Assembly (NCBI GenBank): GCA_005885555.1
Contig: VAWN01000034.1
Span: 52,197 to 104,755, forward strand
Direction: 5' to 3'
DNA: 52,559 bases
DNA from: Actinomycetota bacterium
GTDB lineage: Bacteria > Actinomycetota > Actinomycetes > Mycobacteriales > Micromonosporaceae
Shown here: one piece after another, positions 7,356-15,592 of the stretch
Layout: each line of letters starts with the position of its first letter
How positions within the stretch are numbered: position 1 is the first letter of the stretch
Notes under the pieces: generated by a model
Databases searched by the model: none
What the model saw: only the letters and a program-made list of their open reading frames with translations
Told to the model about the DNA's origin: nothing
Translations under genes and position numbers: made by a program

Positions 7356-8170
7356 ATCAGGCCGCCGACGTTCTGCGGGTACGTCGGGCTGGTGGCGTAG
7401 CCGGCCTTCCAGATCTGGTACAGGAACTGGTCGGCGTCCTTCGTGTACGCGAACGCCGGCGCGTACCGGTCGTTGACCACGAGGAACCGGCCATGGTCGC
7501 GGAACGAGTCGGTGGCGTTGGCGTAGGTGCGGAACGTGGCGGTGGTCGGCAGGCAGTTCGGCTCGCACTCGTAGGTCGCGTAGCTGTGGCAGCCGTTGGC
7601 GATCGGGCCGGACACCCCGTTGAAGCACTTGATGCCGAAGAAGTTGTGGTCGTTGCGGGTCAGGCCGCTCTTGCCCCAGCCGGACTCCAGGATGGCCTGG
7701 GCGATCGTCACGCTCGCGGGTACCTGGAACTCCCGCTGGCCCTGCTGGGCGGGCGCGACGGCCGCGGCGATGAACTGCGCGGGCGTCATGCCGCCGTCCG
7801 GGCCGGCTCCGGTCGGCGCGGGCGCCGCAGGCGGCGGGCAGGTCGAGAGGGACCCGGCCCCGCGCACGTAGGCGTGCGAGATGTACCGCCCGTCGCTCGT
7901 CCGGTCCCACTGGTCGGTCGTGCGTACCCTGCCCCTGATCTTCTCCCCGGTGACCCTGCAGACGAGCGTGACCCAGGCGCCGTTGCGCAACTTGCCGACC
8001 ACGTCCGAATGGGTCGTGGCACCGGCCCGGACGTTGAGCGAGCCGGACACGGACACGGTCGTGCTGACCGTCGAGGCCTGGGCGGCGCTGGCGCTGCCGC
8101 CGACCAACGCGGCGGTGGCGGACAGGACCAGCAACGGGCTCAGCATCCACCGGCGGATCGGGTGCGGCAT
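7319..8170 (-). CDS. Secreted SH3-domain beta-N-acetylglucosaminidase (peptidoglycan hydrolase)
   Basis: This is a 283-residue precursor. The ATG at 8170 follows GGAGGAAACC. Residues 1-32 form a signal peptide (Arg-containing start, hydrophobic core, then ASAAQAS). Residues about 36-103 are a bacterial SH3 domain (SLNVRAGATTHSDVVGKL). Residues about 128-283 are a glucosaminidase domain of the FlgJ/LytB-like type, with the catalytic Glu in AQAILESGWGKS (E162) and NFFGIKCF. It should cut the glycan strand of the wall outside the cell. It is divergent from a second SH3-domain hydrolase, and its 3' end is duplicated as a remnant at 5146-5180. A role in spore release or flagellar wall passage is only inferred from context. 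Confidence 0.85.
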   Translation of the reverse strand: MPHPIRRWMLSPLLVLSATAALVGGSASAAQASTVSTTVSVSGSLNVRAGATTHSDVVGKLRNGAWVTLVCRVTGEKIRGRVRTTDQWDRTSDGRYISHAYVRGAGSLSTCPPPAAPAPTGAGPDGGMTPAQFIAAAVAPAQQGQREFQVPASVTIAQAILESGWGKSGLTRNDHNFFGIKCFNGVSGPIANGCHSYATYECEPNCLPTTATFRTYANATDSFRDHGRFLVVNDRYAPAFAYTKDADQFLYQIWKAGYATSPTYPQNVGGLMKQYNLYQYDLK

Positions 8171-8413
8171 CAGGGGTTTCCTCCAGGGTCGGGGCGGTCC
8201 GTTCGACCTTCCCGGTGCGCGGTTGCCCGGCCGGTCCGTGCCGGGTGCAGCCCGGTTGCCTGGGCCACGGCCCGGCGTGTCGCGCTTGCCAAGCGGGCGC
8301 GCATACCACACGAACAGCACCGGTAACCCGATTACCGGCATTTCTCCCCTGTGGCGCCACACTGCGAAGAAAATCGAACTCGGGAGTACCGCCGCATAAC
8401 CGGAGGAATCACC

Positions 8414-9196
8414 ATGGCCCGAGCGCGCCGCCTTGCCCTGACGTCGATCGCGGCGGTTGCCCTGCTGCTCGGGTCGGCGGGCGTCGCGCAGGCGGCGCCG
8501 GGCGCGACCGTGCGCACGGAGGGCGGGCCGCTCAAGGTCCGCAGCGGGCCGAGCCGGTCCGGCGTCATCGTGGGTACCCTGCCCAACGGCGCATCGCTGA
8601 CCGTCGTGTGCCAGCAGAACGGTCAGCAGATCACCGGCGTGGTACGCACGACGACGGCCTGGGACAAGCTCGGGGACGGCAGGTTCGTCTCGGACGCGTA
8701 CGTCAACCGGCCCGGCCCGGCGCCGGCCGCCTGCGCGGTCGCGGCCAGCGCCTGGGTACGCCCGACGGACGCGGCGATCTGGGGCGGCTTCCGCACCCCG
8801 CGCAACCCCCACCACGACGGCGTGGACCTCGGCGCGCAGCGCAACAGCCCGGTCCGCGCGGCCGCCGCCGGGATCGTGGTCACCGCCGAGTGCAACGTCT
8901 CCCCCACCCACTCGTGCGACGTGGACGGGTCACCGGCGCTGGCCGGCTGCGGGTGGTACGTGGAGGTCCGGCACCCGGACAGCACGGTCACCCGGTACTG
9001 CCACCTGATCCGGCGGCCGCAGGTCAACGTGGGCCAGCCGGTCGCCGGCGGGCAGGTGCTCGGCTTCGCCGGTACCTCCGGCAACTCCAGCGCGCCGCAC
9101 CTGCACTTCGAGGTGCACACCGGGTACCCGGCGGTGTCGGCCAACGCCGTCGACCCGGTACCGTTCATGGCCGCGCACGGCGCACCACTCGGCTAG
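8414..9196 (+). CDS. Secreted SH3-domain M23-family metallopeptidase
   Basis: This is a 260-residue precursor with GGAGGAATC ahead of ATG 8414. Residues 1-28 are a signal peptide (ending GVAQAA). Residues about 31-96 are a bacterial SH3 domain closely similar to that of the divergent neighbour (PLKVRSGPSRSGVIVGTL). Residues about 118-255 are an M23 (LytM) domain with the zinc ligands visible as HHDGVDLG (H134, D138) and HLHFE (H229/H231). M23 enzymes cut peptide cross-links of peptidoglycan. The shared SH3 domains of the two adjacent hydrolases suggest the same wall target. The 243-bp gap between them shows no clear riboswitch or promoter. Confidence 0.85.
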   Translation: MARARRLALTSIAAVALLLGSAGVAQAAPGATVRTEGGPLKVRSGPSRSGVIVGTLPNGASLTVVCQQNGQQITGVVRTTTAWDKLGDGRFVSDAYVNRPGPAPAACAVAASAWVRPTDAAIWGGFRTPRNPHHDGVDLGAQRNSPVRAAAAGIVVTAECNVSPTHSCDVDGSPALAGCGWYVEVRHPDSTVTRYCHLIRRPQVNVGQPVAGGQVLGFAGTSGNSSAPHLHFEVHTGYPAVSANAVDPVPFMAAHGAPLG

Positions 9197-9200
9197 CCCC

Positions 9201-9752
9201 GTGGGCGAGCCCGGATTCATCCACCCGAGCGCCGTCGTCGAGGACGGCGCGCAGGTCGGCGAGGGCACCACCGTGTGGCACCACGCGCACATCCGCACCG
9301 GCGCGGTCGTCGGCCCCGACTCGGTCATCGGCAAGAACGTCTACGTCGATGCCGGCGTGCGGATCGGCGCCCGGTCGAAGATCCAGAACAACGTGTCGGT
9401 GTACCGCGGCGTCGAGCTCGCCGACGAGGTCTTCGTCGGACCCGGCGCGGTGTTCACCAACGACCGCACGCCGCGCGCGGTGGCGCCGGACTGGGTGGTC
9501 ACCCCGACCCGGGTCCGGCGCGGCGCGTCGATCGGCGCGAACGCCACCCTCGTCTGCGGGATCGAGCTGGGCTCGTGGTCGATGGTCGCGGCCGGCGCGG
9601 TGGTCACCCGGTCCACCCGTGACCACCAGCTCGTCGCCGGCAACCCGGCCCGCCACCACGGCTGGGTCTGCCGCTGCGGCGCGGTCGTCTCGCGTGACCG
9701 CGACCCCCCGGCCGGCCTTGCCGACACACGGTGCGAGCACACAGGGGGGTAG
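9201..9752 (+). CDS. Left-handed beta-helix N-acetyltransferase, WbpD-like
   Basis: This 183-residue protein is built of hexapeptide repeats (residues about 8-150; for example VVEDGAQVGEGTTVWH, AVVGPDSVIGKNVYVD). It resembles WbpD/WlbB enzymes, which acetylate the 3-amino group of UDP-2-acetamido-3-amino-2,3-dideoxy-glucuronate using acetyl-CoA. The C-terminus has a four-Cys/His-like stretch (CRCGAVV). The GTG start at 9201 follows the M23 gene by only 4 nt. With the next two genes it forms a WbpD-E-B set, which supports the assignment. Confidence 0.8.
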   Translation: MGEPGFIHPSAVVEDGAQVGEGTTVWHHAHIRTGAVVGPDSVIGKNVYVDAGVRIGARSKIQNNVSVYRGVELADEVFVGPGAVFTNDRTPRAVAPDWVVTPTRVRRGASIGANATLVCGIELGSWSMVAAGAVVTRSTRDHQLVAGNPARHHGWVCRCGAVVSRDRDPPAGLADTRCEHTGG

Positions 9753-9755
9753 CCG

Positions 9756-10859
9756 ATGGCGCAGACGCTCAGTATCAGCCATGTCCAGCTCGGTGCGGCC
9801 GAGGAACGCTCGGTCGTCGAGGTGCTGCGGTCCGGCCAGCTCGCCCAGGGGCCGAAGGTCGAGGAACTGGAGCACCGGTTCGCGAAGCTGACCCAGGTGG
9901 CGCACGCGGTGGCGGTGTCGAACGGTACCGTCGCGCTGATCGCCGCACTGCAGGCGCTGCGGCTCGACGGTGACTTCGAGGTGATCACCAGCCCGTTCAC
10001 GTTCGTCGCCACGGTGAGCGCGGTGGTGGCGGCCGGGGGTACCGTCCGGTTCGCCGACGTCGCCGACGACTTCACCCTCGATCCGGGGTGCGTCGAGGCG
10101 GTGCGCACGCCGCGGTGCGCGGTGCTGCTGCCGGTGCACCTGTACGGGCTGCCGGCCGACATGGGCGCGCTGGGCACGATCGCGCAGCGGCACGGGATCC
10201 ACGTCGTCGAGGACGCGGCCCAGGCGCACGGCGCGGCGATCGACGGCCGGCCGGTGGGCTCGTTCGGCACCGGCTGCTTCTCGCTGTACGCGACGAAGAA
10301 CCTGACCACCGGCGAGGGCGGGCTGGTCACCACCGACCGCGACGACGTCGCCGAGCGGCTGCGGCTACTGCGCAACCACGGCATGCGCAACCGGTACGAG
10401 TACGAGGTGCTCGGCTACAACTACCGGATGACCGACCTGCAGGCGGCGGTCGGGCTGCCGCAGCTGGACCGGTACGACGAGACGGTACGGCGGCGGCAGC
10501 GCAACGCGGCGATCCTCTCCGAAGGGCTGGCCGGCGTCGACGGGCTGGCCGTTCCGTGGGTACCGCACGGGCGCAGCGACGTCTGGCACCAGTACACCGT
10601 CCGGGTGGGTGACGGCGCCCGGCTCGGCCGCGACGCGCTCTGCGCCGGGCTGCGCGAACGCGGGATCGAGAGCCGGGTGTACTACCCGAAGCCGGTCTAC
10701 GGGTACGCCTGGTGCAGGCACCATCCGGCGGTGCGGGCCGACCGGGCGCCGGTCGCCGAGGCGATGGCCCGGGAGGTGCTGTCGTTGCCGGTACACGCCG
10801 GGCTGTCCGACTCCGACGCGGGCCGGATCGTCGACGAGGTACGGGGGCTGCTGACATGA
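9756..10859 (+). CDS. DegT/DnrJ/EryC1/StrS-family PLP aminotransferase, WbpE-like
   Basis: This 367-residue sugar aminotransferase has the PLP-binding Lys in LYATKNLTTGEGG (K181), the cofactor-ring Asp and Gln in VEDAAQAHGA (D153, Q156), and SNGTVAL near residue 55. WbpE-type enzymes convert the 3-keto sugar made by the WbpB dehydrogenase to the 3-amino sugar. The ATG lies 3 nt after the acetyltransferase stop, and the stop overlaps the next ATG, so the three genes are one coupled unit. Confidence 0.85.
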   Translation: MAQTLSISHVQLGAAEERSVVEVLRSGQLAQGPKVEELEHRFAKLTQVAHAVAVSNGTVALIAALQALRLDGDFEVITSPFTFVATVSAVVAAGGTVRFADVADDFTLDPGCVEAVRTPRCAVLLPVHLYGLPADMGALGTIAQRHGIHVVEDAAQAHGAAIDGRPVGSFGTGCFSLYATKNLTTGEGGLVTTDRDDVAERLRLLRNHGMRNRYEYEVLGYNYRMTDLQAAVGLPQLDRYDETVRRRQRNAAILSEGLAGVDGLAVPWVPHGRSDVWHQYTVRVGDGARLGRDALCAGLRERGIESRVYYPKPVYGYAWCRHHPAVRADRAPVAEAMAREVLSLPVHAGLSDSDAGRIVDEVRGLLT

Positions 10860-11812
10860 TCCGGCTCGCGATCGTCGGGGCCGGCGCGATGGGCTCAAAC
10901 CACGCCCGGGTGGCCGGCGACCTGCCCGGCGTGGAGATCGTCGCGGTCGTCGACCCGGACCCCGACCGCGGCCGGCGGCTGGCCGACCTGGCCGGTGCCC
11001 GGTACGTGCCGGACGTGTCGCTGCTGCCCGACCGGGTCGACGCCGCGGTGGTCGCCGCACCCAGCGCGACGCACGCGCCGATCGGCGTCGACCTGCTCGG
11101 CCGCGGCATCGACCTGCTGGTGGAGAAGCCGATCGCGGAGACCGTCGAGGCGGGGCGCAGCCTGGTCGACGCGGCGGCGCGGGCCGGCCGGATCCTGATG
11201 GTCGGGCACATCGAACGGTTCAACCCGGCGATCCTGGTGCTGGACGAGATCCTCGACGACGTGCTGTCGGTCGACATGGCCCGGATCGGGCCGTTCTCGC
11301 CGCGGGTCACCGACGACGTGATCCTCGACCTGATGATCCACGATCTCGACCTGGCGCTGGCGTTCGCCGGTTCGCCGGTCGCCGAGGTCTACTCGGTGTC
11401 CCGGTCGGTGCACACCGCTGCGGAGGACATCGCCAACGCGCTGCTGCGCTTCGAGAACGGGACGACCGCGAGCGTGGCCGCGCACCGGGCCGGCCAGAGC
11501 AAGATCCGGCGGATCCACATCACCCAGTCCGACAGCTTCGTGCGCATCGACCTGATCCGCCAGGAGGTGCTGATCGAGCGCCTGTACCAGGGTGAGTTCA
11601 CCTCGAAGACCGGCCGGGTATACCGGCAGACCGGCGTCACCGAGGTGCCGTTCCTGGAGAAGCGCGGTGAGCCGCTGGCCCTGGAGATGGCGCACTTCCT
11701 GGACTGCGTGCGCACCCGGGCGACGCCGTGTGTACCGGGTGCGCAGGGCCTGGCCGCGCTGGACCTGGCGCTGCGGGTACGGGAGTGCCGCCTGGCGGGC
11801 GTCGGAGGTTAG
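10856..11812 (+). CDS. Gfo/Idh/MocA-family sugar-nucleotide dehydrogenase, WbpB-like
   Basis: This is a 318-residue NAD(P)-dependent oxidoreductase. The Rossmann motif is GAGAMGSNH (residues 8-16) and the family hallmark EKP is at 90-92. Within this cluster it fits the WbpB step, 3-oxidation of a UDP-2-acetamido-glucuronate. ATG 10856 overlaps the preceding stop (ATGA). Genes for the first step (UDP-GlcNAc 6-dehydrogenase, WbpA-type) and for a WbpI epimerase are not in the window. The stop codon overlaps the convergent glycosyltransferase stop by 4 nt (TTAG). Confidence 0.8.
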   Translation: MIRLAIVGAGAMGSNHARVAGDLPGVEIVAVVDPDPDRGRRLADLAGARYVPDVSLLPDRVDAAVVAAPSATHAPIGVDLLGRGIDLLVEKPIAETVEAGRSLVDAAARAGRILMVGHIERFNPAILVLDEILDDVLSVDMARIGPFSPRVTDDVILDLMIHDLDLALAFAGSPVAEVYSVSRSVHTAAEDIANALLRFENGTTASVAAHRAGQSKIRRIHITQSDSFVRIDLIRQEVLIERLYQGEFTSKTGRVYRQTGVTEVPFLEKRGEPLALEMAHFLDCVRTRATPCVPGAQGLAALDLALRVRECRLAGVGG

Positions 11813-13977
11813 ACCCCGGCGGGTTCGATCGCGGCGGCGATACCCGGGGCGAGCTGCCGCATCTCGTCGAGCAGCCCCGGCGCCTCCTCGTCGGAGATCT
11901 CCGCCAGCGCCCGTTCCAGCGGCGGCATCGCCCGGTCGTCGCCGAACATCTCCAGCGCGATGGCCGCCGCGAGGGCGCGCTCGCGCGGGGTGCGCTGCGC
12001 GGCACCGGACAGCGCGACGAGCGTGCAGCTGTCGGCGAACCCGTGCTGGCGCAGCCGGGCCGCCCAGTCCAGGCTGCGGATCAGCGGAAGGTGCGCGCCG
12101 ACCCGGGCGGCGAACGCCAGGACGGCCGGGTCACCGGGGTACCGGCTCCAGAGCACCTCAAGCAGGTCGTCGAAGGCCGCCCCGGGCACCTGGGCGGCAA
12201 CCAGCAGCAGCTCGCGCACGCTCCGGTGCGGTACCACCGCGGCGATCGTCGTGGCCGGCCGGCCCGCGGCAACGAGCAGCGCGGTCATCTCGGCCATGCC
12301 GAAGGGGAACTCACCCCGCTCGATGCACTCGCACAGCAGCCGGGCGGCGTCCTCGTGCCGGCCCAGCTTGTGCAGGCTCATGATCTCCACCCGTACCAGC
12401 TGCCCCCGGCTCAGCACCTGGACGGCCTGACCGGTCGGAGCGGTCCGCGGGAACGCCTCGACGAGCGCCAGAGCCGCGGCGTAGTCGCCCTGGGTGTACC
12501 GCAGCCGCGCGTCGAGTTCCTGCGCGCTCAGTGCGGCGCCGTCGATCGTGCGCAGCTCGGCAAGCGCCTCCTCGGCGAGGTCGAACCGGCGCAGCCCGGC
12601 CGCGGCCTGGACGAGCACCTCCAGGAAAGTCTGCCGGGCGCTGCCACGCGCCTGCGCCCGCTCCCGCTGGCACACCGCGACGGCCTCCTCCAGCCGCCCG
12701 GCGAAGACCAGGGAACGCGCGAGGTTCGCCACGGCATCGTGGCTGCCGTCCTCGTCCTCGACGGCGAGCTCGGCAAGATGGAGGTTGCGCGCCACCTTGT
12801 CCTTGACCGCGAACCGCAGCTCCGTGTAGCCGAAGTGGGCCAGTTCCACGCCGGGCAGCAGCGAACCGGTGAGCGGCTCTCCGGTGACCCGGTCGACGAC
12901 CTGCTCGTGCAGCCGCCCGTAGTACCGGCCGTCGGCGCGGAACAGGCGGATGGACAGCACGCCCCGGCCTTCCAGGCCGTGGCCCTCGACGCACTGCACC
13001 AGTACCTCCGCGGCCGGCCCGGTCACCTGGTCGAGCGCGGATCGCATCGACGCGGGGTCACCGGTCACGATCTCGTCGGCGTCCACGACGAAGATCCATT
13101 CACCGCGGCAGTGCGCGATCGACCGGTTCCGCGCCTCGGCGAAGTGGTCGTTCCAGTACCCCTCGACGACCCGGGCACCGTGCTCGCGCGCGATGTCCAC
13201 GGTGCGGTCGGTCGAGCCGGTGTCGTACACGACGATCTCGTCGACGAACCCGCGCAGCGCGGTCAGGCAGTCGGCGAGCATGTCCTCCTCGTTCTTGACG
13301 ATCATGCTGGCCGACACCAGCGGGCGCGGACCCGGTACCCCCGACCGCAGCGCGCACCGCCCGGTGCCGACGTGCGCGACCAGCGCGCTGTGCACCACCA
13401 CCAGCCGGCCCGCAGCCCGCAGCTGCTCGTATGGCAGGTCCGCGGTGGGTCCGCCCACCTGGTCCAGGGCCGCCCGGCGTACCGCCACGCAGACCGGACC
13501 CAGCCGGTCCACCGCGGTGGGTTCCTCCCGGTGCTCGTCACGCCATTCGCGCGCGTACTCCCGGAAGCTCGCGGGGCTGGCCAGGGCATGGTCGGGAAGG
13601 GATGCGCCCTGCGGGCCGTAACTGCGGTGGCACCGCGGACCGGCGGCGACGACCTGCGGGTCGGCGAACGGCTGGACGACCCGGTCCAGCCAGCGCGCCG
13701 AGCCGAGCACGTCACCGTCGAGGAGTACCGCGATCGGGTGCCGGGTCGCGGCGAGCCCGGCCGACCAGCGGCCGGCCTGGTCGGCGGAGTCGTCGTCGAG
13801 GATCCGCAGCCAGCTCTGCCCGGTCAGCTCCCGGCGCAGCTGCGGGCGGTCGTGCGGTACGACGCAGACCACCTCGTCCTGCGGTCCGAGCTCGGGACGC
13901 AGCCAGTCCAGGCAGGCGGAGAAGTCAGCCGGGCTGCCGCTCGCGGTGACGATGACGGAGACGGGAGGGTGGCTCAC
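11809..13977 (-). CDS. Two-domain family-2 glycosyltransferase with helical repeats, probable flagellin glycosyltransferase
   Basis: This 722-residue protein starts at GTG 13977 overlapping the csrA stop. Residues about 3-180 form a GT2-like domain (VSVIVTASGSP, VLLDGD). A second GT2 domain at about 230-400 has the classical SASMIVKNEEDMLADCL start and the metal-binding VVDADEIV. Residues about 430-720 are TPR-like helices. Transferases with TPR tails inside flagellar gene sets often modify flagellin, and nucleotide-sugar genes converge on this one. The acceptor is an inference. Being the last gene of flgN-flgK-flgL-fliW-csrA, it is co-expressed with late flagellar genes. Confidence 0.75.
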   Translation of the reverse strand: MSHPPVSVIVTASGSPADFSACLDWLRPELGPQDEVVCVVPHDRPQLRRELTGQSWLRILDDDSADQAGRWSAGLAATRHPIAVLLDGDVLGSARWLDRVVQPFADPQVVAAGPRCHRSYGPQGASLPDHALASPASFREYAREWRDEHREEPTAVDRLGPVCVAVRRAALDQVGGPTADLPYEQLRAAGRLVVVHSALVAHVGTGRCALRSGVPGPRPLVSASMIVKNEEDMLADCLTALRGFVDEIVVYDTGSTDRTVDIAREHGARVVEGYWNDHFAEARNRSIAHCRGEWIFVVDADEIVTGDPASMRSALDQVTGPAAEVLVQCVEGHGLEGRGVLSIRLFRADGRYYGRLHEQVVDRVTGEPLTGSLLPGVELAHFGYTELRFAVKDKVARNLHLAELAVEDEDGSHDAVANLARSLVFAGRLEEAVAVCQRERAQARGSARQTFLEVLVQAAAGLRRFDLAEEALAELRTIDGAALSAQELDARLRYTQGDYAAALALVEAFPRTAPTGQAVQVLSRGQLVRVEIMSLHKLGRHEDAARLLCECIERGEFPFGMAEMTALLVAAGRPATTIAAVVPHRSVRELLLVAAQVPGAAFDDLLEVLWSRYPGDPAVLAFAARVGAHLPLIRSLDWAARLRQHGFADSCTLVALSGAAQRTPRERALAAAIALEMFGDDRAMPPLERALAEISDEEAPGLLDEMRQLAPGIAAAIEPAGV

Positions 13978-14216
13978 TGCGGCCGCCCGCCCGGTCGCAG
14001 GTACCGGCTGAGCGCCTCGACAGCCACGTCGCTGGGCGAGGCGGCCTCCCGGTTGACGCGCTGCAGCTCGCGGTACACCTCCTCGCGGTGCACCTGGATG
14101 CTGCGCGGGGCGACGATGCCCAGGCGCACGACGTCGCCCCGGGTCTCCAGCACGGTGATCACGACCTCGTCGCCGACCATGATGCTCTCGCCGGACCGGC
14201 GGGTCAGAACTAGCAC
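13974..14216 (-). CDS. csrA: Carbon storage regulator CsrA, translational repressor
   Basis: This is an 80-residue CsrA with the canonical start MLVLTRRSGESIMVGD and the RNA-binding region VRLGIVAPRSIQVHREEVY. It is slightly longer than the usual 60-75 residues because of a C-terminal tail (residues 62-80). CsrA dimers bind GGA motifs in mRNA leaders and block the ribosome-binding site. Sitting next to fliW, it should be held inactive by FliW until flagellin displaces it. A matching GGA-rich leader precedes the flagellin gene. Confidence 0.95.
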   Translation of the reverse strand: MLVLTRRSGESIMVGDEVVITVLETRGDVVRLGIVAPRSIQVHREEVYRELQRVNREAASPSDVAVEALSRYLRPGGRPQ

Positions 14217-14260
14217 CCCCGTTTACCCCCTTCCATGGCGGTAAAGGAAGAGTACCCGAT

Positions 14261-14680
14261 TTACCCGACCAGCAGAGGCGCCCGTACCGGAAGCCCGCTC
14301 CCACCGAGCACCAACTGCACCGCCCGGTGACTGGAGCGGGCGACGATGATCGGGGCCATCAGGTTCGCGGTCGTCTCGGCCGGCGTCTCACCGGCCGTGA
14401 TCACGAGCAGGACGAGCAGGTCCTCGGCGTCCGGGATACCGAGCGCGAGCAGCGCGTCGTCGTCGACGTCCACCGTGTGGTCCGGGAAGAACGGTGCCGG
14501 CGGTACCACGAGGAAGCGCAGGTCCGGCGTGTCGATCGAGGTGAGCGAGTAGAGCAGGCCGGCCTCGTCGGTCTGCACCAGAACGAACTTCCGGTGCGCC
14601 GGGAAGCCCGGCATCGGCGCGACGAACTCCAGCACGGGGAGCTCGGCGGTCTCCACCTCGTCGATTGCTTGAGCGATCAT
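14261..14680 (-). CDS. fliW: Flagellar assembly factor FliW, CsrA antagonist
   Basis: This 139-residue protein matches FliW (VLEFVAPMPGFPAHRKFVLV, SLTSIDTPDLRFLVVPP, LLVLLVITAGETP, TTANLMAPIIV). In Bacillus FliW binds flagellin or CsrA alternately. It lies 16 nt after flgL and 44 nt before csrA in the same minus-strand unit. Confidence 0.93.
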   Translation of the reverse strand: MIAQAIDEVETAELPVLEFVAPMPGFPAHRKFVLVQTDEAGLLYSLTSIDTPDLRFLVVPPAPFFPDHTVDVDDDALLALGIPDAEDLLVLLVITAGETPAETTANLMAPIIVARSSHRAVQLVLGGSGLPVRAPLLVG

Positions 14681-14696
14681 GGGTCTCCTCGGGCGA

Positions 14697-15587
14697 CTAA
14701 CGCAGGAAGTCGACGAGCGACGGCTGGACGACCTTGGCCCCGGCCGACAGCGCCGCCTGGTAAGCGACCTGCTGCAACTGCATGTCGCTGATGGTCTTGG
14801 GAAGGTCGATGTCCTCGACGTCGGACAGCTGGGACATCAGGTTGTCGACCTTGTCGTTGGCGAACTGCTGCATCTGGGTCACCTGGTTGTAACGAGCACC
14901 GACGCCGGACTGTACGGCCTTGAGCGTGGTCGTGGCCGTGTCGAGCCGGTTGAGGTCGCTGCTCAGGTTGCTCGGGTTGGTCTGCAGGTCGGTGGCGATG
15001 TCGGACATGATCTTGAACAGCTGGCCGGCACCCGCGCCGAAGACCGCCGGCCCGGGGTTGGCGACCTGCACCTTGACGTTGTCGCCGACGGTGCGCTGGA
15101 CCACCCCGTTGTCGCCCAGGTAGTTGCCGCTCGCGTCGTAGGCGGCGGAGCCGGTCGTGGTACCGCCGAAGATCGGCCGGTCGCCGTACCGCGTGTTGGC
15201 CAGGCCGATCGTCGCGTCGTGGACCTGGTTGACCTCGGTGGCGATCGCGAGCCGGGCGTCCGACGAGCCGCCGGCGCCGTTGGAGATGCCCTGCAGGGTC
15301 AGCTCCCGTACCCGCTCCACCTGGCTCATCATGCTGCTCAGCGCGGTGTCGGCGGTACCCAGCCAGCCGAGCCCGTCGTCGGAGTTGCGCGAGTACTGCC
15401 GGGCCGCCGCGAGGTCGCCGCGGTACTGCATGGAGGCCACGGTGCCGGTCGGCGAGTCGGACGGCTTGGAGATCTGCTTGCCGCTGGACAGCCGCTGCTG
15501 GATGTCGCCGAGCCGGCTCAGGTTGCCCTGCAGCCCGACCAGGACGTTGGTGGCGATGGACCGTTCGGTCACGCGGAAGGCGGTCAT
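14697..15587 (-). CDS. flgL: Flagellar hook-associated protein 3, FlgL
   Basis: This is a 296-residue member of the flagellin/FlgL fold. The N-terminal helix carries MTAFRVTERSIATNVLVGLQ and LSSGKQISKPSDSP. The C-terminal helix ends AYQAALSAGAKVVQPSLVDF. FlgL joins the hook-filament junction with FlgK. ATG 15587 is preceded by GGAGCTGAC; the longer open frame upstream overlaps flgK in another frame and is not coding. Confidence 0.93.
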   Translation of the reverse strand: MTAFRVTERSIATNVLVGLQGNLSRLGDIQQRLSSGKQISKPSDSPTGTVASMQYRGDLAAARQYSRNSDDGLGWLGTADTALSSMMSQVERVRELTLQGISNGAGGSSDARLAIATEVNQVHDATIGLANTRYGDRPIFGGTTTGSAAYDASGNYLGDNGVVQRTVGDNVKVQVANPGPAVFGAGAGQLFKIMSDIATDLQTNPSNLSSDLNRLDTATTTLKAVQSGVGARYNQVTQMQQFANDKVDNLMSQLSDVEDIDLPKTISDMQLQQVAYQAALSAGAKVVQPSLVDFLR

Positions 15588-15592
15588 CGGGG

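Noticed and set aside
8171-8413. Possible c-di-AMP (ydaO-type) riboswitch ahead of the wall hydrolase genes
   Set aside because: Such riboswitches are common before actinobacterial wall hydrolases, but I could not find the conserved core here.
8215-9891. 558-codon plus-strand frame across the M23 and acetyltransferase genes
   Set aside because: It runs in a different frame from two genes with clear catalytic motifs, and its translation is Arg/Pro-rich noise.
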